Positions 43,473-53,149 of a DNA stretch of 64,000 nt are shown here, in pieces. Location of the stretch: the NCBI RefSeq assembly GCF_029968015.1, contig NZ_JASCIS010000027.1:1-64000 (forward strand), given 5' to 3'. Position numbers and translations under genes: made by a program. Position 1 is the stretch's first letter. Each line of letters opens with the position of its first letter. Below the pieces are notes generated by a model that did not search any database, was not told where the DNA came from, and worked only from the letters and a program-made list of their open reading frames with translations. The DNA is from Streptomyces luteolus (GTDB taxonomy: Bacteria > Actinomycetota > Actinomycetes > Streptomycetales > Streptomycetaceae).

Positions 43473-46400
43473 CGCAGGAGCCTGTCCGCGACCCGGCCCG
43501 CCGCCCGGCCGTCGTCGAGGTCGCAGTACGCCTGCCGGAACGTGGCGTACGCGTCCGCGTACCGGTCCGCGACCGCGTCCAAGTCGCCGAGGGCCGCGGC
43601 GAGTTCGGCGGTGGTGCGAAGGAGCGGGCCGGGCGCGCGGCGCTCCAGGTCGACGTAGAAGCCGCGCAGGGTGTCCCGGTAGTGCTCCAGGTCCGGGGTG
43701 AGGAACAGCATCGGCCGCCCGGTGTGCGCGAAGTCGAACATCAGGGCCGAGTAGTCGGTCACCAGGACGTCCGCGACCAGGAGCAGCTCGGCGGGCTGCG
43801 GATGGTAGCTCACGTCCCGTACGAAGGGGGCGCGGGCGCCGGTGAGACGGCCGGAGGCGAGCGGGTGGCGGCGGACGAGGAGGGTGTGGTCTGCGCCCAG
43901 GGAACGCTCCAACTCGGCCGCGTCCAGGGCGGGTTCGTAGCGGAAGCGGCCGCGCGCGCGGGCGAGGTGGTCGCGGTACGTGGGGGCGTACAGGACGATG
44001 CGGCGGTCCTCGTCGAGGCCGAGTTCGGCGCGGACGCGGTCGGCGACCTTCTCGCGGTCCTCGGCGAAGAACAGGTCGTTGCGGGGCGATCCGGCCTGCA
44101 GGATCTCGCCCTCGTAGTGCAGCGCGCGGGTCATGTGCGGGATGGCGTACCGGTTCGGGGTGACCAGGACGCTCCACTGGGCGGACAGGCGCGGTAGCGC
44201 GTCGAGGTGGCCGTGGTCGGCGTAGAGCGTGTCGGTGAGGTCGGTGCCGATGCGCTTGAGCGGGGAGCCGTGCCAGGTCTGCACGACGGTCTGGCCGTCC
44301 CGGCGCTCGAACCAGTCGGGCAGGTGGTCCCCGGTGACGATGCGGCGGCAGCGGGCCAGCGCCTCGTACCACTCGGCGCTGTGCCGCTCCACGCCGCGCG
44401 CGTTAGGTGGTACGCGGGTCCGGCCGTCGTCCGTGACCCACAGGTGGTCGATCTCCACGCCGCGCCGCACCAGCTCCTCGTGGACGGCCCGCGGTGAGCC
44501 GCCGTCGAACCACAGCACCGCCTCCCGGAGCGGGAGTTCACGCTGCTGTGCGTAGTGCTCGGTACGCAGCCGCTCGCGCCGGTACGCGCCCCGCTCGGCC
44601 GGGGGAAGGACCGGGCCCGATTCGATCAGGAGCCGGTCGCCGAAGCGCCGGTCGGCGGCGTACTCGCGGCCGTCGACGCTCTGCTTGCGGGGGAGTTCGG
44701 CGCAGAGCGAGGTGAGCAGCCGCACCGGCATGCCGTCGCGCGCGTGCACCTCGCCCACGTCGGGACCCGGCGCGGTCTCCCGCAGGAACGCGTACCAGCG
44801 GCCCTCGCGCAGCGGCAGCCCGCCGTGCACCGAGGCGGGCGGGAAGGCGGCGCGGAAGCGGTCGTCGGTGCGCTCGACGGGCACGGTGACCTCGTCGCCG
44901 CGCGCGCTGTGCCGCAGCACCAGTTCCGTCTCGCCCCAACTCGCCGCCGCCAGGCTGCCCTCGACCTCCAGGACACCGTCGGCCCGCCAGCGCACGGCGT
45001 CCGCGATCGGCTGCCGGGTCAGCTCGACCACCAGCTGCCCGGTGTCGTTGGCGGTCGTGCACAGCTCGCGGCCCGCGCCCGTCGCGTACCGGCCGGGCGG
45101 CAGGTCGGTGACCGCGGCGACCGACTTCAGGGAGCCGTCGGCGAGCACCAGGTTGGCCTGCCAGCGGTCGCCGGGCCGCGGTTCGACCTCGCGGGGCGCG
45201 AGGTGCGGGGCGGGCGGTACGGCCTCCAGTTCGGGCAGCGGCACGCGCGCGGTGAAGCCGGTGCCGTCGACGGTGACCGGGCAGGTGATCTCGGTGTCGG
45301 AGTGCTTGTGCTTGAGGTGCAGGCCGGTCGGCCGGAGCCCGCCGTACAGCCGCCCGGTGAGCAGCACGTCCTCACCCACGCGCGCGTGCTGCTCGATCCG
45401 GGCCGCGTACGTCTGCACCTTGAGGACGAGCCGGCCGTTGCTGAAGGCGAGGACGAGCCGGGTGCCGTCGCCGAGGTCGCGCACCACGGACTGCGCGGCC
45501 GGGCCGTCGACGGCGCGTACGGCGGCGCGGCGGAGCTGCCCGTGACCGGCGACGACGATGCCGAGCTGCCAGTTCCCCGGCCGCCAACGGCCCCTGATCT
45601 TCAGCTTCTTCGGGTCGAGGGTCATCTCGAACCCGGAGAGGTCGTAGTCGTGCAGCCGCTGCCCGGAGTCCGCGGTGGCCTGCGGGGCGGCGACGGTCCG
45701 GGTCGGGACCGTGCGCAGCCTGCCCTTGTGCCGCGAGGACTTGAGCAGCCCGGCCTTGACCGTCTGGCCCCGGCGGGCCGCCTCCAGGTTCCGTACGTAC
45801 GCGTACCCGCTGATCCGCAGCCGCCCCTGAGCGTCGAAGGAGGTCTCCGACACCCGTGCCACGACCGGCAGTTCGCGCCGCTTCAGGCGGGTGAGGGAGG
45901 AGTCGACGGCGAGCGGCGGGCCGGCCGGGGTGGGGTGGGCGGCGGTGCGGCGCAGGCGGCCGCGGACGTGGAAGGCGGTCCCGCTGTGCTGCTCGCACTC
46001 CCACAGGCCGATCAGGTCGTCGAGGCGCCGCTCGCGCACCAGCTGCCACTTGACGCGCAGCTCGACCGGCAGGTCCGCGATCACGGACGGGTCGGCCTCG
46101 TCCAGAAAGGCGCCCGTGCCATCGAGGAAGGCGGAGCGGTACTCCGGCCCGCCCATCGGCAGCCCGTCCAGGAAGTACACGAAGTCGTCGCGCAGACAGG
46201 ACACGTCGTACGTGCGCTTCTGCTCGGGGAAGCGCTCGGCGAGGAAGGCGCTGACGCCTCGGCAGGCGGCGATGCGGTCGGTGACGCCCTTGACGTCGCT
46301 GCGCCGCCGGGTGATCGAGCCCTCCCGGACGCGCCAGTAGTAGACGTGCTCGCGCAGCACGTCCACGGAGGAGGCGAGGAAGTGCGCCGGGATCATCACC

Positions 46401-46975
46401 GGGGTGTCCTCGTAGAGCTTGCCCTCGGGGAACGTGAAGGCGTGGCGGAGCCAGAAGTCCTTGCGGAACACCTTGTTCCAGGCGACCCGGTCGGAGAGCA
46501 GGGCGGGATGGCGCGTGATGTGGGTGCGGCGGGCGGCCCTGGTGAGCCACTTGTACTGCCAGGCCTGCTGGCGGCCGCGCTCGCCCAGGCGCCACACGTT
46601 CCCGGTGGCGAAGTCGGAGCCCGTGTCGTCGAGGCTGGCGAGCATCCGTGCGTACGCGTCGTGCGGCACGATGTCGTCGCTGTCGACGAAGGTCAGATAC
46701 GTGGAGTCCGGCGAGGTGTGCCGTACGCCGGTGTTGCGGGCGGCGCTGAGGCCGGCGTTCTCCTGGTGGACATACCGGAAGCGCGGGTCGTCGGCCGCGA
46801 AGGCGCGGGCGATGCGGGTGCTGCCGTCGGTGGAGCCGTCGTCGACGAGGACGACCTCGATGCCGTGCTCGGGCGCGAGGGTCTGCCGCGCGACGGAGCG
46901 CAGGCACTCCTCCAGATAGTCCTCGACGTTGTAGATGGGCACGACGACGCTGAGACGTGGCTGCGCTGATCGCAC
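43469..46975 (-). CDS. GT2 + TagF-like polyol-phosphate polymerase, type B
   Basis: A 1168-residue enzyme. The GT2 domain (residues ~8-230) has RLSVVVPIYNVEDYLEECLR, VVLVDDGSTDGST and TFVDSDD. A long beta-rich middle region (~330-760) contains LKRRELPVVARVSETSFD and repeats. The glycerophosphotransferase domain (~790-1160) has VVQTWHGSPLKRIG (His902), SPRNDLFF, VLYAPTYRDH and VTDYSALMFDFAHTGRPMLF (Asp1074). It is the same architecture as the 57403 protein. Start: GTG 46975 (VRSAQPRLSVVVP) follows GAAAGG and fits other GT2 starts; the frame is open to 47041. It heads a two-gene operon with the 535-residue membrane protein and is divergent from the 47137 gene. Confidence 0.86.
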   Translation of the reverse strand: MRSAQPRLSVVVPIYNVEDYLEECLRSVARQTLAPEHGIEVVLVDDGSTDGSTRIARAFAADDPRFRYVHQENAGLSAARNTGVRHTSPDSTYLTFVDSDDIVPHDAYARMLASLDDTGSDFATGNVWRLGERGRQQAWQYKWLTRAARRTHITRHPALLSDRVAWNKVFRKDFWLRHAFTFPEGKLYEDTPVMIPAHFLASSVDVLREHVYYWRVREGSITRRRSDVKGVTDRIAACRGVSAFLAERFPEQKRTYDVSCLRDDFVYFLDGLPMGGPEYRSAFLDGTGAFLDEADPSVIADLPVELRVKWQLVRERRLDDLIGLWECEQHSGTAFHVRGRLRRTAAHPTPAGPPLAVDSSLTRLKRRELPVVARVSETSFDAQGRLRISGYAYVRNLEAARRGQTVKAGLLKSSRHKGRLRTVPTRTVAAPQATADSGQRLHDYDLSGFEMTLDPKKLKIRGRWRPGNWQLGIVVAGHGQLRRAAVRAVDGPAAQSVVRDLGDGTRLVLAFSNGRLVLKVQTYAARIEQHARVGEDVLLTGRLYGGLRPTGLHLKHKHSDTEITCPVTVDGTGFTARVPLPELEAVPPAPHLAPREVEPRPGDRWQANLVLADGSLKSVAAVTDLPPGRYATGAGRELCTTANDTGQLVVELTRQPIADAVRWRADGVLEVEGSLAAASWGETELVLRHSARGDEVTVPVERTDDRFRAAFPPASVHGGLPLREGRWYAFLRETAPGPDVGEVHARDGMPVRLLTSLCAELPRKQSVDGREYAADRRFGDRLLIESGPVLPPAERGAYRRERLRTEHYAQQRELPLREAVLWFDGGSPRAVHEELVRRGVEIDHLWVTDDGRTRVPPNARGVERHSAEWYEALARCRRIVTGDHLPDWFERRDGQTVVQTWHGSPLKRIGTDLTDTLYADHGHLDALPRLSAQWSVLVTPNRYAIPHMTRALHYEGEILQAGSPRNDLFFAEDREKVADRVRAELGLDEDRRIVLYAPTYRDHLARARGRFRYEPALDAAELERSLGADHTLLVRRHPLASGRLTGARAPFVRDVSYHPQPAELLLVADVLVTDYSALMFDFAHTGRPMLFLTPDLEHYRDTLRGFYVDLERRAPGPLLRTTAELAAALGDLDAVADRYADAYATFRQAYCDLDDGRAAGRVADRLLR

Positions 46976-47098
46976 GATGAGGGGCCTTTCGCAGCGGGAC
47001 ACCGGAGCGCACCGCCGGGCATGACGGTGCATTTGTCCCATGTGCCCCCTCGCGTCAATCTTTTTGCCGGAAGTCGCCCGAAAGGGTGGCCCTCGGTC

Positions 47099-47128
47099 TT
47101 CGACAGGGCGTACGCGCCTGGCTACGGT
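47099..47128 (+). promoter_or_regulatory. Predicted promoter for the 47137 gene
   Basis: TTCGAC (47099-47104), 18 bases, TACGGT (47123-47128), then eight bases to ATG 47137. This fits a principal-sigma promoter giving a leaderless mRNA. Confidence 0.45.
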
Positions 47129-47136
47129 CGGTGCCC

Positions 47137-49257
47137 ATGGTCCGTTTCTCCGTAGTCGTCCCCGTCCACCGCATCCAGGGCTACCTGCGCGAATGCCTGG
47201 AGTCCACGCTGAGCCAGGGCTTCACGGACCTCGAACTGATCGTCGTCGACGACTGCTCACCGGACGCCTCCGCCGCGATCGCCGCGGAGTATGTGCGGCG
47301 CGACCCGCGCGTGCAACTCGTACGCCTCGACGCGCGCGCGGGCGCGGGGGGCGCGCGCAACGCGGGGGCCGCCCGCGCGTGCGGGGAGTTCCTGCTGTTT
47401 CTCGATGGGGATGATGTGTTGCTGCCCGGGGCGCTCGCGGCCGTCGACCGTGCGTTGCGTGAACGGGATCTCGACGTACTGGTCTTCGACCACGAGCGGG
47501 TCGACTGGTGGGAGAGCGTGCGGGGGAGCGGGGACCGGTTCGACGGCGATCCGCTCGCCGTCACCTGCGCGGCGTGGAATCGGGTGTTTCGGCGCACGTT
47601 CTGGAGCGGTCACTCCTTGAGCTTCAGCTCCGGTGTTGAGCCGTACGAGGATGTCGTGCCGGTGCAGTTGGCGTCGTTGCTCGCCGGGGCGCGGTTGGGG
47701 CTGCTCGACCGGGCTTGCGTGCGGTGGCGCAGGCGGCGCGGGGGGAGTTCGGCTTCCAGGCCGGGTCGGGAGCACTTCGCTGTGCTTGCCAGGTACGAGG
47801 CGTTGTTCGCTGAGGTAGCTGTTCGTTCAGCGCACTCGGCGCGTGTGCGTTGTGCCCACCCGTTCCGCCCTGCGGAACGATTGCCCACAACGGCAGCGGC
47901 AGCGGCTGTAGCGCATCTGCTCGCGGTGCTGAACGACCCCCACCGCATCCGGCCCGCCGACCGCGCCGAGTTCTTTCGTCGGGCCGCTCGGCTCTGCGGG
48001 CAGGGCGGCGGCGTGTTCTCCGGCTCGTACACCGCCTTCCGGGCGCGCGGCCTGGTCGAAGCGCGGGTGCGGGCCGCCCGTGAAACCCTCGCTCGGCGCA
48101 AGAAGAAGCTGCGCGCCCAGGTCATGAAGCTGTCGTACCGCACCGACCGGCACCGCGCCCTCGACCCCCACCTCGCCGTCTACGGCGCCTACTGGAACCG
48201 CGGCCTCTCCTGCAACCCCCTCGCCGTGTACGAGAAGGCCCGCGAGCTCGCCCCGCACGTCCGGGGCGTCTGGGTCGTCAGCAGCGGCAACCGGCACAAG
48301 GTCCCGCCCGGCGTCCCGTACGTCATCGAGGGCTCGCGGCGCTACTGGGAGGTCATGGCCAGGGCCACGTACCTCGTCAACAACTCCAGCTTCCCCGGCG
48401 GCTTCGTGAAGCGCCCCGGCCAGGTCTATCTGCAGACCCACCACGGCACCCCGCTCAAGAAGATGGGCCTCGACCAGCGCCGCTACCCGGCCGCCACGCA
48501 CGGCATCAGCTTCCAGAAGGTCCTCGACCACACCGACCAGTGGGACTTCAGCCTCTCCTCGAACCCGCACTCCACGGAGGTCTGGGAGCGCGTCTACCCG
48601 TCCGCGTACGAGGCGCTCGAACTGGGGTATCCGCGCAACGACGTCTACTTCGGGGCGAGTTCGGAGGACGTCACCCGGATCCGCAAGGAGCTGGGCGTCG
48701 AGGACGGGCGCACCGTGCTGCTCTACGCGCCCACCCACCGCGACTACCAGAAGGGCTTCCTGCCCCGGCTCGACCTCCCGCGGTTCGTGCGCGCCCTCGG
48801 GCCCGACGTCACCGTCCTGGTCCGCGCCCACTACTTCTACGGCGCCCGCGCCGGGCTCGAAGAGCACCCGCGACTCCTCGACGTGACCGCGCACCCGCGC
48901 GTGGAGGAGCTCTGCCTCGCGGCCGACGCGCTGGTCACGGACTACTCGTCGCTGATGTTCGACTACGCCTGCCTGGACCGGCCGATCATCACGTACGCCC
49001 CCGACTGGCAGGCCTACCGCCTCGCCCGCGGCACCTACTTCGACCTGCTCTCCGGCACCCCGGGCGACACCCCGGGCGCCGTCGCCACCAGCGAGGAGGA
49101 GCTGAGCTTCCTCTTCCAGGCCCAGGCGTGGGACACGGCCCGGACGACCGGGCTGCGCGCGGCGTTCCGGGCCCGGTTCTGCCCGTACGACGACGGGAAC
49201 GCCGCCGAACGCGTCGTCCGGCGGCTGTTCCTGGCCGGGGGTCAGGCCCGCTCGTAG
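47137..49257 (+). CDS. GT2 + TagF-like polyol-phosphate polymerase, short form
   Basis: A 706-residue enzyme without the long beta-rich middle region. The GT2 domain (1-230) has RFSVVVPVHRIQGYLRECLE, IVVDDCSPDAS and LLFLDGDD. The polymerase domain (350-700) has VYLQTHHGTPLKKMG, where the tryptophan of the other four paralogues is histidine (His435) before the conserved His436, then GYPRNDVYF, LLYAPTHRDY and VTDYSSLMFDYACLDRP (Asp602). This form is closest in layout to classical TagF/TarL proteins that have an added GT2. The ATG at 47137 is eight bases after a -10. Its 3' end overlaps the convergent GT4-Stealth gene by 16 bases. Confidence 0.86.
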   Translation: MVRFSVVVPVHRIQGYLRECLESTLSQGFTDLELIVVDDCSPDASAAIAAEYVRRDPRVQLVRLDARAGAGGARNAGAARACGEFLLFLDGDDVLLPGALAAVDRALRERDLDVLVFDHERVDWWESVRGSGDRFDGDPLAVTCAAWNRVFRRTFWSGHSLSFSSGVEPYEDVVPVQLASLLAGARLGLLDRACVRWRRRRGGSSASRPGREHFAVLARYEALFAEVAVRSAHSARVRCAHPFRPAERLPTTAAAAAVAHLLAVLNDPHRIRPADRAEFFRRAARLCGQGGGVFSGSYTAFRARGLVEARVRAARETLARRKKKLRAQVMKLSYRTDRHRALDPHLAVYGAYWNRGLSCNPLAVYEKARELAPHVRGVWVVSSGNRHKVPPGVPYVIEGSRRYWEVMARATYLVNNSSFPGGFVKRPGQVYLQTHHGTPLKKMGLDQRRYPAATHGISFQKVLDHTDQWDFSLSSNPHSTEVWERVYPSAYEALELGYPRNDVYFGASSEDVTRIRKELGVEDGRTVLLYAPTHRDYQKGFLPRLDLPRFVRALGPDVTVLVRAHYFYGARAGLEEHPRLLDVTAHPRVEELCLAADALVTDYSSLMFDYACLDRPIITYAPDWQAYRLARGTYFDLLSGTPGDTPGAVATSEEELSFLFQAQAWDTARTTGLRAAFRARFCPYDDGNAAERVVRRLFLAGGQARS

Positions 49258-52076
49258 GGCGAAGGCACCGGGAAGTACGCCGTCAGGAAGGCCCGCGTCG
49301 CGAGCGCCTTCTCCTGCTCGTGGAGGGTTCCGTCCGGGGACTCGCCGATGCAGAACGCGGTCTTGTCGCGGCTCTGCAGGATCCGCCCGAGCCGCGCGTG
49401 CCCCGCCCGGTCGGCGATGTCGACGAAGTCGTACGTGATCTCGCCGGGCACCGCGCGGCCGGTCAGATACGCGTAGTGCTGGAACAGCGACGACACCAGG
49501 GACAGGTCGGCGCGGGAGCGGAAGCGGCTGCGGGACGTGGCGGCCAGCTCGTCCGCGTACCGCTCGGAGAGCTCGTCGAGGATGCTGCGGCGCAGGGCGT
49601 GCGGGACGTGCGGGAGGCCGTGGGTGAGGGTGCGCGCGAAGTCGCGCTCCAGGAGCGCGCGGTTGTTCTTCGCCGCTGCCAGATGGCCCTCGTCCTCGTC
49701 GGACGGCGGCTGCGCGGGCACCGGCACTTCCGACCAGAACACCCGGGGCAGGCCCGAGCTCAGGAAGAACGTGCCGGGGGTGGTCGGGCACCCCAGGAAC
49801 ACGTCGTCGTTCAGATACAGGAAGTGCTCCGACAGCCCCTCGATGCGGTGCAGTTGGGCCTCGACGGCATGGGGGTTGAAGGTGGGGAGGCTCGCCGCCG
49901 GGTCCGGGAAGATCTCCCGGTGGTCGACGACCGTCAGGCCCGGGTGGTCGGGGTCGAGCCAGCCCGGGCGCCGGCCCGCCGTCACCAGCCAGACGTGCCG
50001 GATCCAGGGGGCGTACTGCGCCAACGACCGTAGGGAGTACCGGAGTTCGTCGCGGTTGCGGAAGCGCACGGCACCGCTGTCCGCCGACTCGCCCGCCGAC
50101 TCGCCCGCCGTCCCGCGCGCCGCTTCCCGGCGGGCCGGCCGGCGCGGGTCGGAGTCGTCCACCCAGGTGTAGACGGCGTCGACGGGGAAGTCGACGTCCC
50201 GCGTCAGGCGCTCGGCGAAGACCTGGAGGGTGGGGTAGCGGCGCCCGGCGACGGTCAGCTCCGCCGAGGGCGTCAGGTCCGGCAGCTCCGCGCCCGCCAG
50301 GGTCGAGCCGAAGGGCGCGCGCCACGGCCCGCCCTCCCGCCCCCTCGGCTCCCTGGTCCAGAACGCCACCGTGCAGCCCTGCCCCGCCCCGTACCGCAGG
50401 GACCGCGTGGACGTGGTGACCGGCCGGAAGACCTTCACCCCGGCGACCTCGCCCACCGCGTCCAGGCGCTCGGCCAGCACAGGCCCGGGGGCGGCGCCGC
50501 GCGGCCCGAGCAGCTCCGCGTAGACCGCCTCGCCGGAAGCGGCCTCGGCCAGGGCCTTCAGGGCGAGGCCGCGGTGGTCGGCGTCCACGGCGAGCGTGTG
50601 CGTCGTCGCGCCCGTGCGCACCAGCACGTACGGGACGGCGTACGACTCCAGAGCGGACGCGGCGAGTTCGAGGTTCCGGTCGACGGCGGCGGGCAGCGTC
50701 AGGTCGTCCCGCTGCTCGGCGAGACGGCCCGCGGAGCGGACGAGGTGCTTGGCGGCGCCGCATTCGAGGATCTCGTTCTCGCGGGCGGACTCGTCGGGGG
50801 GCGGCGGGGCGCTGAGCGCGTACGGGGCGGTGGCGCGGAAGACGCCGCCGCCCGAACTGATCGCGGCGGCGACCCGGTCGGCCCGCTCGGCGAGCCGCTC
50901 GGGACGGTCGCGGCGGGCCACGAGCCGGGTGTAGAGCTCCTCCCAGAGGCCGGTGACCCGGACGGAGGAAAACCGTCCGTACACGCCCCGGCGCGCGGCG
51001 ATCCCGTAGCCGTTGCGGGTCTCCGGGTCCCCCATCAGGGCGCTCAGCGCGGCGGCGAGCGAGTCGATGTCGCCCGGCGGCACGAGCAGCCCGTCGACCT
51101 GGTGCCGGACGATCTCGGCGGGCCCGGTCAGCACGTCGTACGCGACCACCGGGACCCCCGCCGCCAGGGCCTCCAGGAGGACCGGCGGGAACGCCTCGTC
51201 GTGGTCGGAGGTCAGCACGCTCAGCCCTGCCTTGGCCCACTCGGCGGCCATGTCCCGGCAGGGGCCGAGGAGTTCGACCCGGTCCTGGAGACCCGAACCG
51301 TCGATCAGACGGCGCAGCTCCTGCTCCCGTCGGCCGCCGCCGAAGATCCGCAGGGTCCAGTCGGGGTGGGCGTCGGCGATCCGGGCGAACGCGCGGATCG
51401 CGTGGTCGACGCGCTTCTCCCCGGCGAGCCCCGCGGCCGCCACGATCACCCGGCCCTCGCCGTCGGCGCTCGGCCGGAACCCGTCCGGGACGGCGTGGGG
51501 GATCACCGCGAGCTCGGGCGCACTCGTGCCCAGGGACTCGGCCAGCCACAGGCGGGTGCGCTCGGTCAGCGTGACCAGGGCGTCGAGCCGGGGGCCGTGG
51601 AGGAGCAGCGGCTCGACGGAGGCGTCGCGGCGCTGCGAGGGGCGGTGCTCCTGGTGCACCGTCACGACTCGGGCCGGTGCGTATGCCACCGCCGCGGCCA
51701 TCAGTGCCGGGGAGGTCGTCACCAGTACGTCCGTGTCGAGGACGGGAAGCGCCGCCGCCAGTTCGACGTCCGAGAGCCGGTCGAACGTCGGCTCCCAGGC
51801 GGGCTCGACCAGTTCGCTGGGCAGCGCGGCCAGGGTACGGCAGGCCTCGTCGTCCAGGCGGGACTCGCGGACCGGCCGCTGGGGGCTCGCGGTCCGGTCC
51901 ACCAGGTAGCGCACGGGCAGTTCGCGGGCCTCTGCGAAGAACGGCTCCGGACGCGTCCGGAAGACCGACAGCACCTCCACCTCATGGCGCGCGGCGAGGT
52001 GCCTGGCCTGGGTGTGGACGGCGAGTTCGGTGCCGCCCATCTCGTCGCCACGGGTCAACAGGTACGTGATCTTCAT
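49242..52076 (-). CDS. GT4 glycosyltransferase fused to a Stealth phosphotransferase
   Basis: A 944-residue two-domain protein. Residues 1-390 are a GT4 enzyme: MKITYLLTRGDEMGGTELAV, VAAAGLAGEKRVDHAIRAFA and DEAFPPVLLEALAAGVPVVA. From about residue 630 the Stealth regions appear: CR1 as PVDAVYTWVDDSDP, CR2 as FRNRDELRYSLRSLAQYAPW and IEGLSEHFLYLNDDVFLG, then CR3/CR4 in KNNRALLERDF and FQHYAYLTGRAVPG. Stealth proteins transfer hexose-1-phosphate to build phosphodiester-linked capsules. In S. coelicolor similar proteins have, as I recall, been linked to poly(diglycosyl-phosphate) wall polymer. ATG 52076 overlaps the upstream stop (ATGA). Residues ~390-620 are of unknown fold. Confidence 0.87.
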   Translation of the reverse strand: MKITYLLTRGDEMGGTELAVHTQARHLAARHEVEVLSVFRTRPEPFFAEARELPVRYLVDRTASPQRPVRESRLDDEACRTLAALPSELVEPAWEPTFDRLSDVELAAALPVLDTDVLVTTSPALMAAAVAYAPARVVTVHQEHRPSQRRDASVEPLLLHGPRLDALVTLTERTRLWLAESLGTSAPELAVIPHAVPDGFRPSADGEGRVIVAAAGLAGEKRVDHAIRAFARIADAHPDWTLRIFGGGRREQELRRLIDGSGLQDRVELLGPCRDMAAEWAKAGLSVLTSDHDEAFPPVLLEALAAGVPVVAYDVLTGPAEIVRHQVDGLLVPPGDIDSLAAALSALMGDPETRNGYGIAARRGVYGRFSSVRVTGLWEELYTRLVARRDRPERLAERADRVAAAISSGGGVFRATAPYALSAPPPPDESARENEILECGAAKHLVRSAGRLAEQRDDLTLPAAVDRNLELAASALESYAVPYVLVRTGATTHTLAVDADHRGLALKALAEAASGEAVYAELLGPRGAAPGPVLAERLDAVGEVAGVKVFRPVTTSTRSLRYGAGQGCTVAFWTREPRGREGGPWRAPFGSTLAGAELPDLTPSAELTVAGRRYPTLQVFAERLTRDVDFPVDAVYTWVDDSDPRRPARREAARGTAGESAGESADSGAVRFRNRDELRYSLRSLAQYAPWIRHVWLVTAGRRPGWLDPDHPGLTVVDHREIFPDPAASLPTFNPHAVEAQLHRIEGLSEHFLYLNDDVFLGCPTTPGTFFLSSGLPRVFWSEVPVPAQPPSDEDEGHLAAAKNNRALLERDFARTLTHGLPHVPHALRRSILDELSERYADELAATSRSRFRSRADLSLVSSLFQHYAYLTGRAVPGEITYDFVDIADRAGHARLGRILQSRDKTAFCIGESPDGTLHEQEKALATRAFLTAYFPVPSPYERA

Positions 52077-53101
52077 CGGCCCTCCGTCAGTTCGAGGCAG
52101 GTCACGGCGAACGCGCCGGACTTGGTGAAGTGGGCGTGCGCCCGGACGAGCGAGCCGCAGGGCAGCGCGTAGACGCGGAACGGCGCCGGGAACGCGGTCG
52201 CCGGGTCGCGTACGTCGGTGAGGCGGCGGGCGAGCGGCAGTTCGTCGCGGGCCGCCCTCCGGTCGGCCGCCCGGCCGCCCCCGTCCCGGACGAGCCGGAA
52301 CTCCCACACCCACTGCCCCGACCCGGCCCCCGCCATCCCGCCGAGCGGCAGGTCGAGGCCGAACTCGCCGCCCCGCCAGGTCACTTGGGCCGGTACGACG
52401 ACGCCGTCCCGGCGCCGTACCGCCTCCGCCCGCCAGCCCTCGGGCGGTGCCGCGACGAGGCGGCCGTGCACCGTGCCGCCGTCCCCGCGCGGCTCGAAGC
52501 GGGTCAGCTCGGCGTGCGGCAGGGGCCGGGTGACCTGGAGCGCGGCCCGGCCGCCGGGGCAGCGCACGAGCCGGATCAGGGCGCCGGTGCGGGCGTCGGG
52601 CGCGTGCCGCAGCGTCGGCGGCGAGGGCTGCGGCGCGGGCTGTGGCGATGGCGGCGGCGATGGCGGCGGCGATGGCGGCGGCGATGGCGGCGGTGCCTCG
52701 GGGGCGAGGGCGAGCCCCCGCCGCCGTACGCGGCCCTCCGGGCCGGTCGTCACGACCGTCAGCCGCCAGACCCCGTCGGCCAGACGCAGGCCGGAGGCGT
52801 CCGGTTCGGCGCCGGGGCCGCGCAGCGTGGCGGTCGCGGTGAGCAGCCGTCCGCCGCCCGGCGCGAGGCGTTCCACGGCGAGCGGCACCTCGTGACGCAC
52901 GCCGCCGCGGGAGAGGACGAGCAGGGCGCGGCCCACCGGCTCCGGCGGGTCGAGAGCGAGGTTGAACGTCCGGCTGTCCCGGAGCGAGAGGTGCGCGGGA
53001 GGCGGCAGCAGGGCCCCGCGCCCACGGGAGCGGCCCGCGACGAGCCGCTCCAGACGGAACCGGTGCGACCGGCTCCGTACGACGAACCCAAGTCGATGCA
53101 T
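52073..53101 (-). CDS. Uncharacterised protein with Pro-Ser linker, coupled to the Stealth gene
   Basis: A 342-residue protein with no family I can name. It begins MHRLGFVVRSRSHRFRLERL. Two beta-rich halves (about 40-135 and 165-342) flank a proline-serine linker (PPPSPPPSPPPSP) encoded by a 12-bp tandem repeat. Phrases such as DGVWRLTVVTTGPEGRVRRR and GQWVWEFRLVRDGGGR resemble the beta-rich middle domains of the TagF-like proteins, so it may be a stand-alone carbohydrate-handling module. Its stop overlaps the GT4-Stealth start (ATGA), which strongly suggests a partner role. No signal peptide is seen, so it should be cytoplasmic. Confidence 0.68.
   Translation of the reverse strand: MHRLGFVVRSRSHRFRLERLVAGRSRGRGALLPPPAHLSLRDSRTFNLALDPPEPVGRALLVLSRGGVRHEVPLAVERLAPGGGRLLTATATLRGPGAEPDASGLRLADGVWRLTVVTTGPEGRVRRRGLALAPEAPPPSPPPSPPPSPPPSPQPAPQPSPPTLRHAPDARTGALIRLVRCPGGRAALQVTRPLPHAELTRFEPRGDGGTVHGRLVAAPPEGWRAEAVRRRDGVVVPAQVTWRGGEFGLDLPLGGMAGAGSGQWVWEFRLVRDGGGRAADRRAARDELPLARRLTDVRDPATAFPAPFRVYALPCGSLVRAHAHFTKSGAFAVTCLELTEGR
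52647..52694 (-). repeat. Four 12-bp repeats encoding a Pro-Ser linker
   Basis: Units of GATGGCGGCGGC start at 52647, 52659, 52671 and 52683. On the coding (minus) strand they give PPSP repeats between the two halves of the protein. Confidence 0.88.
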
Positions 53102-53149
53102 TCGCCTACTTTGCGCTTTTTGCTCCGTTCACGGCGTTATGGTCGCGCC

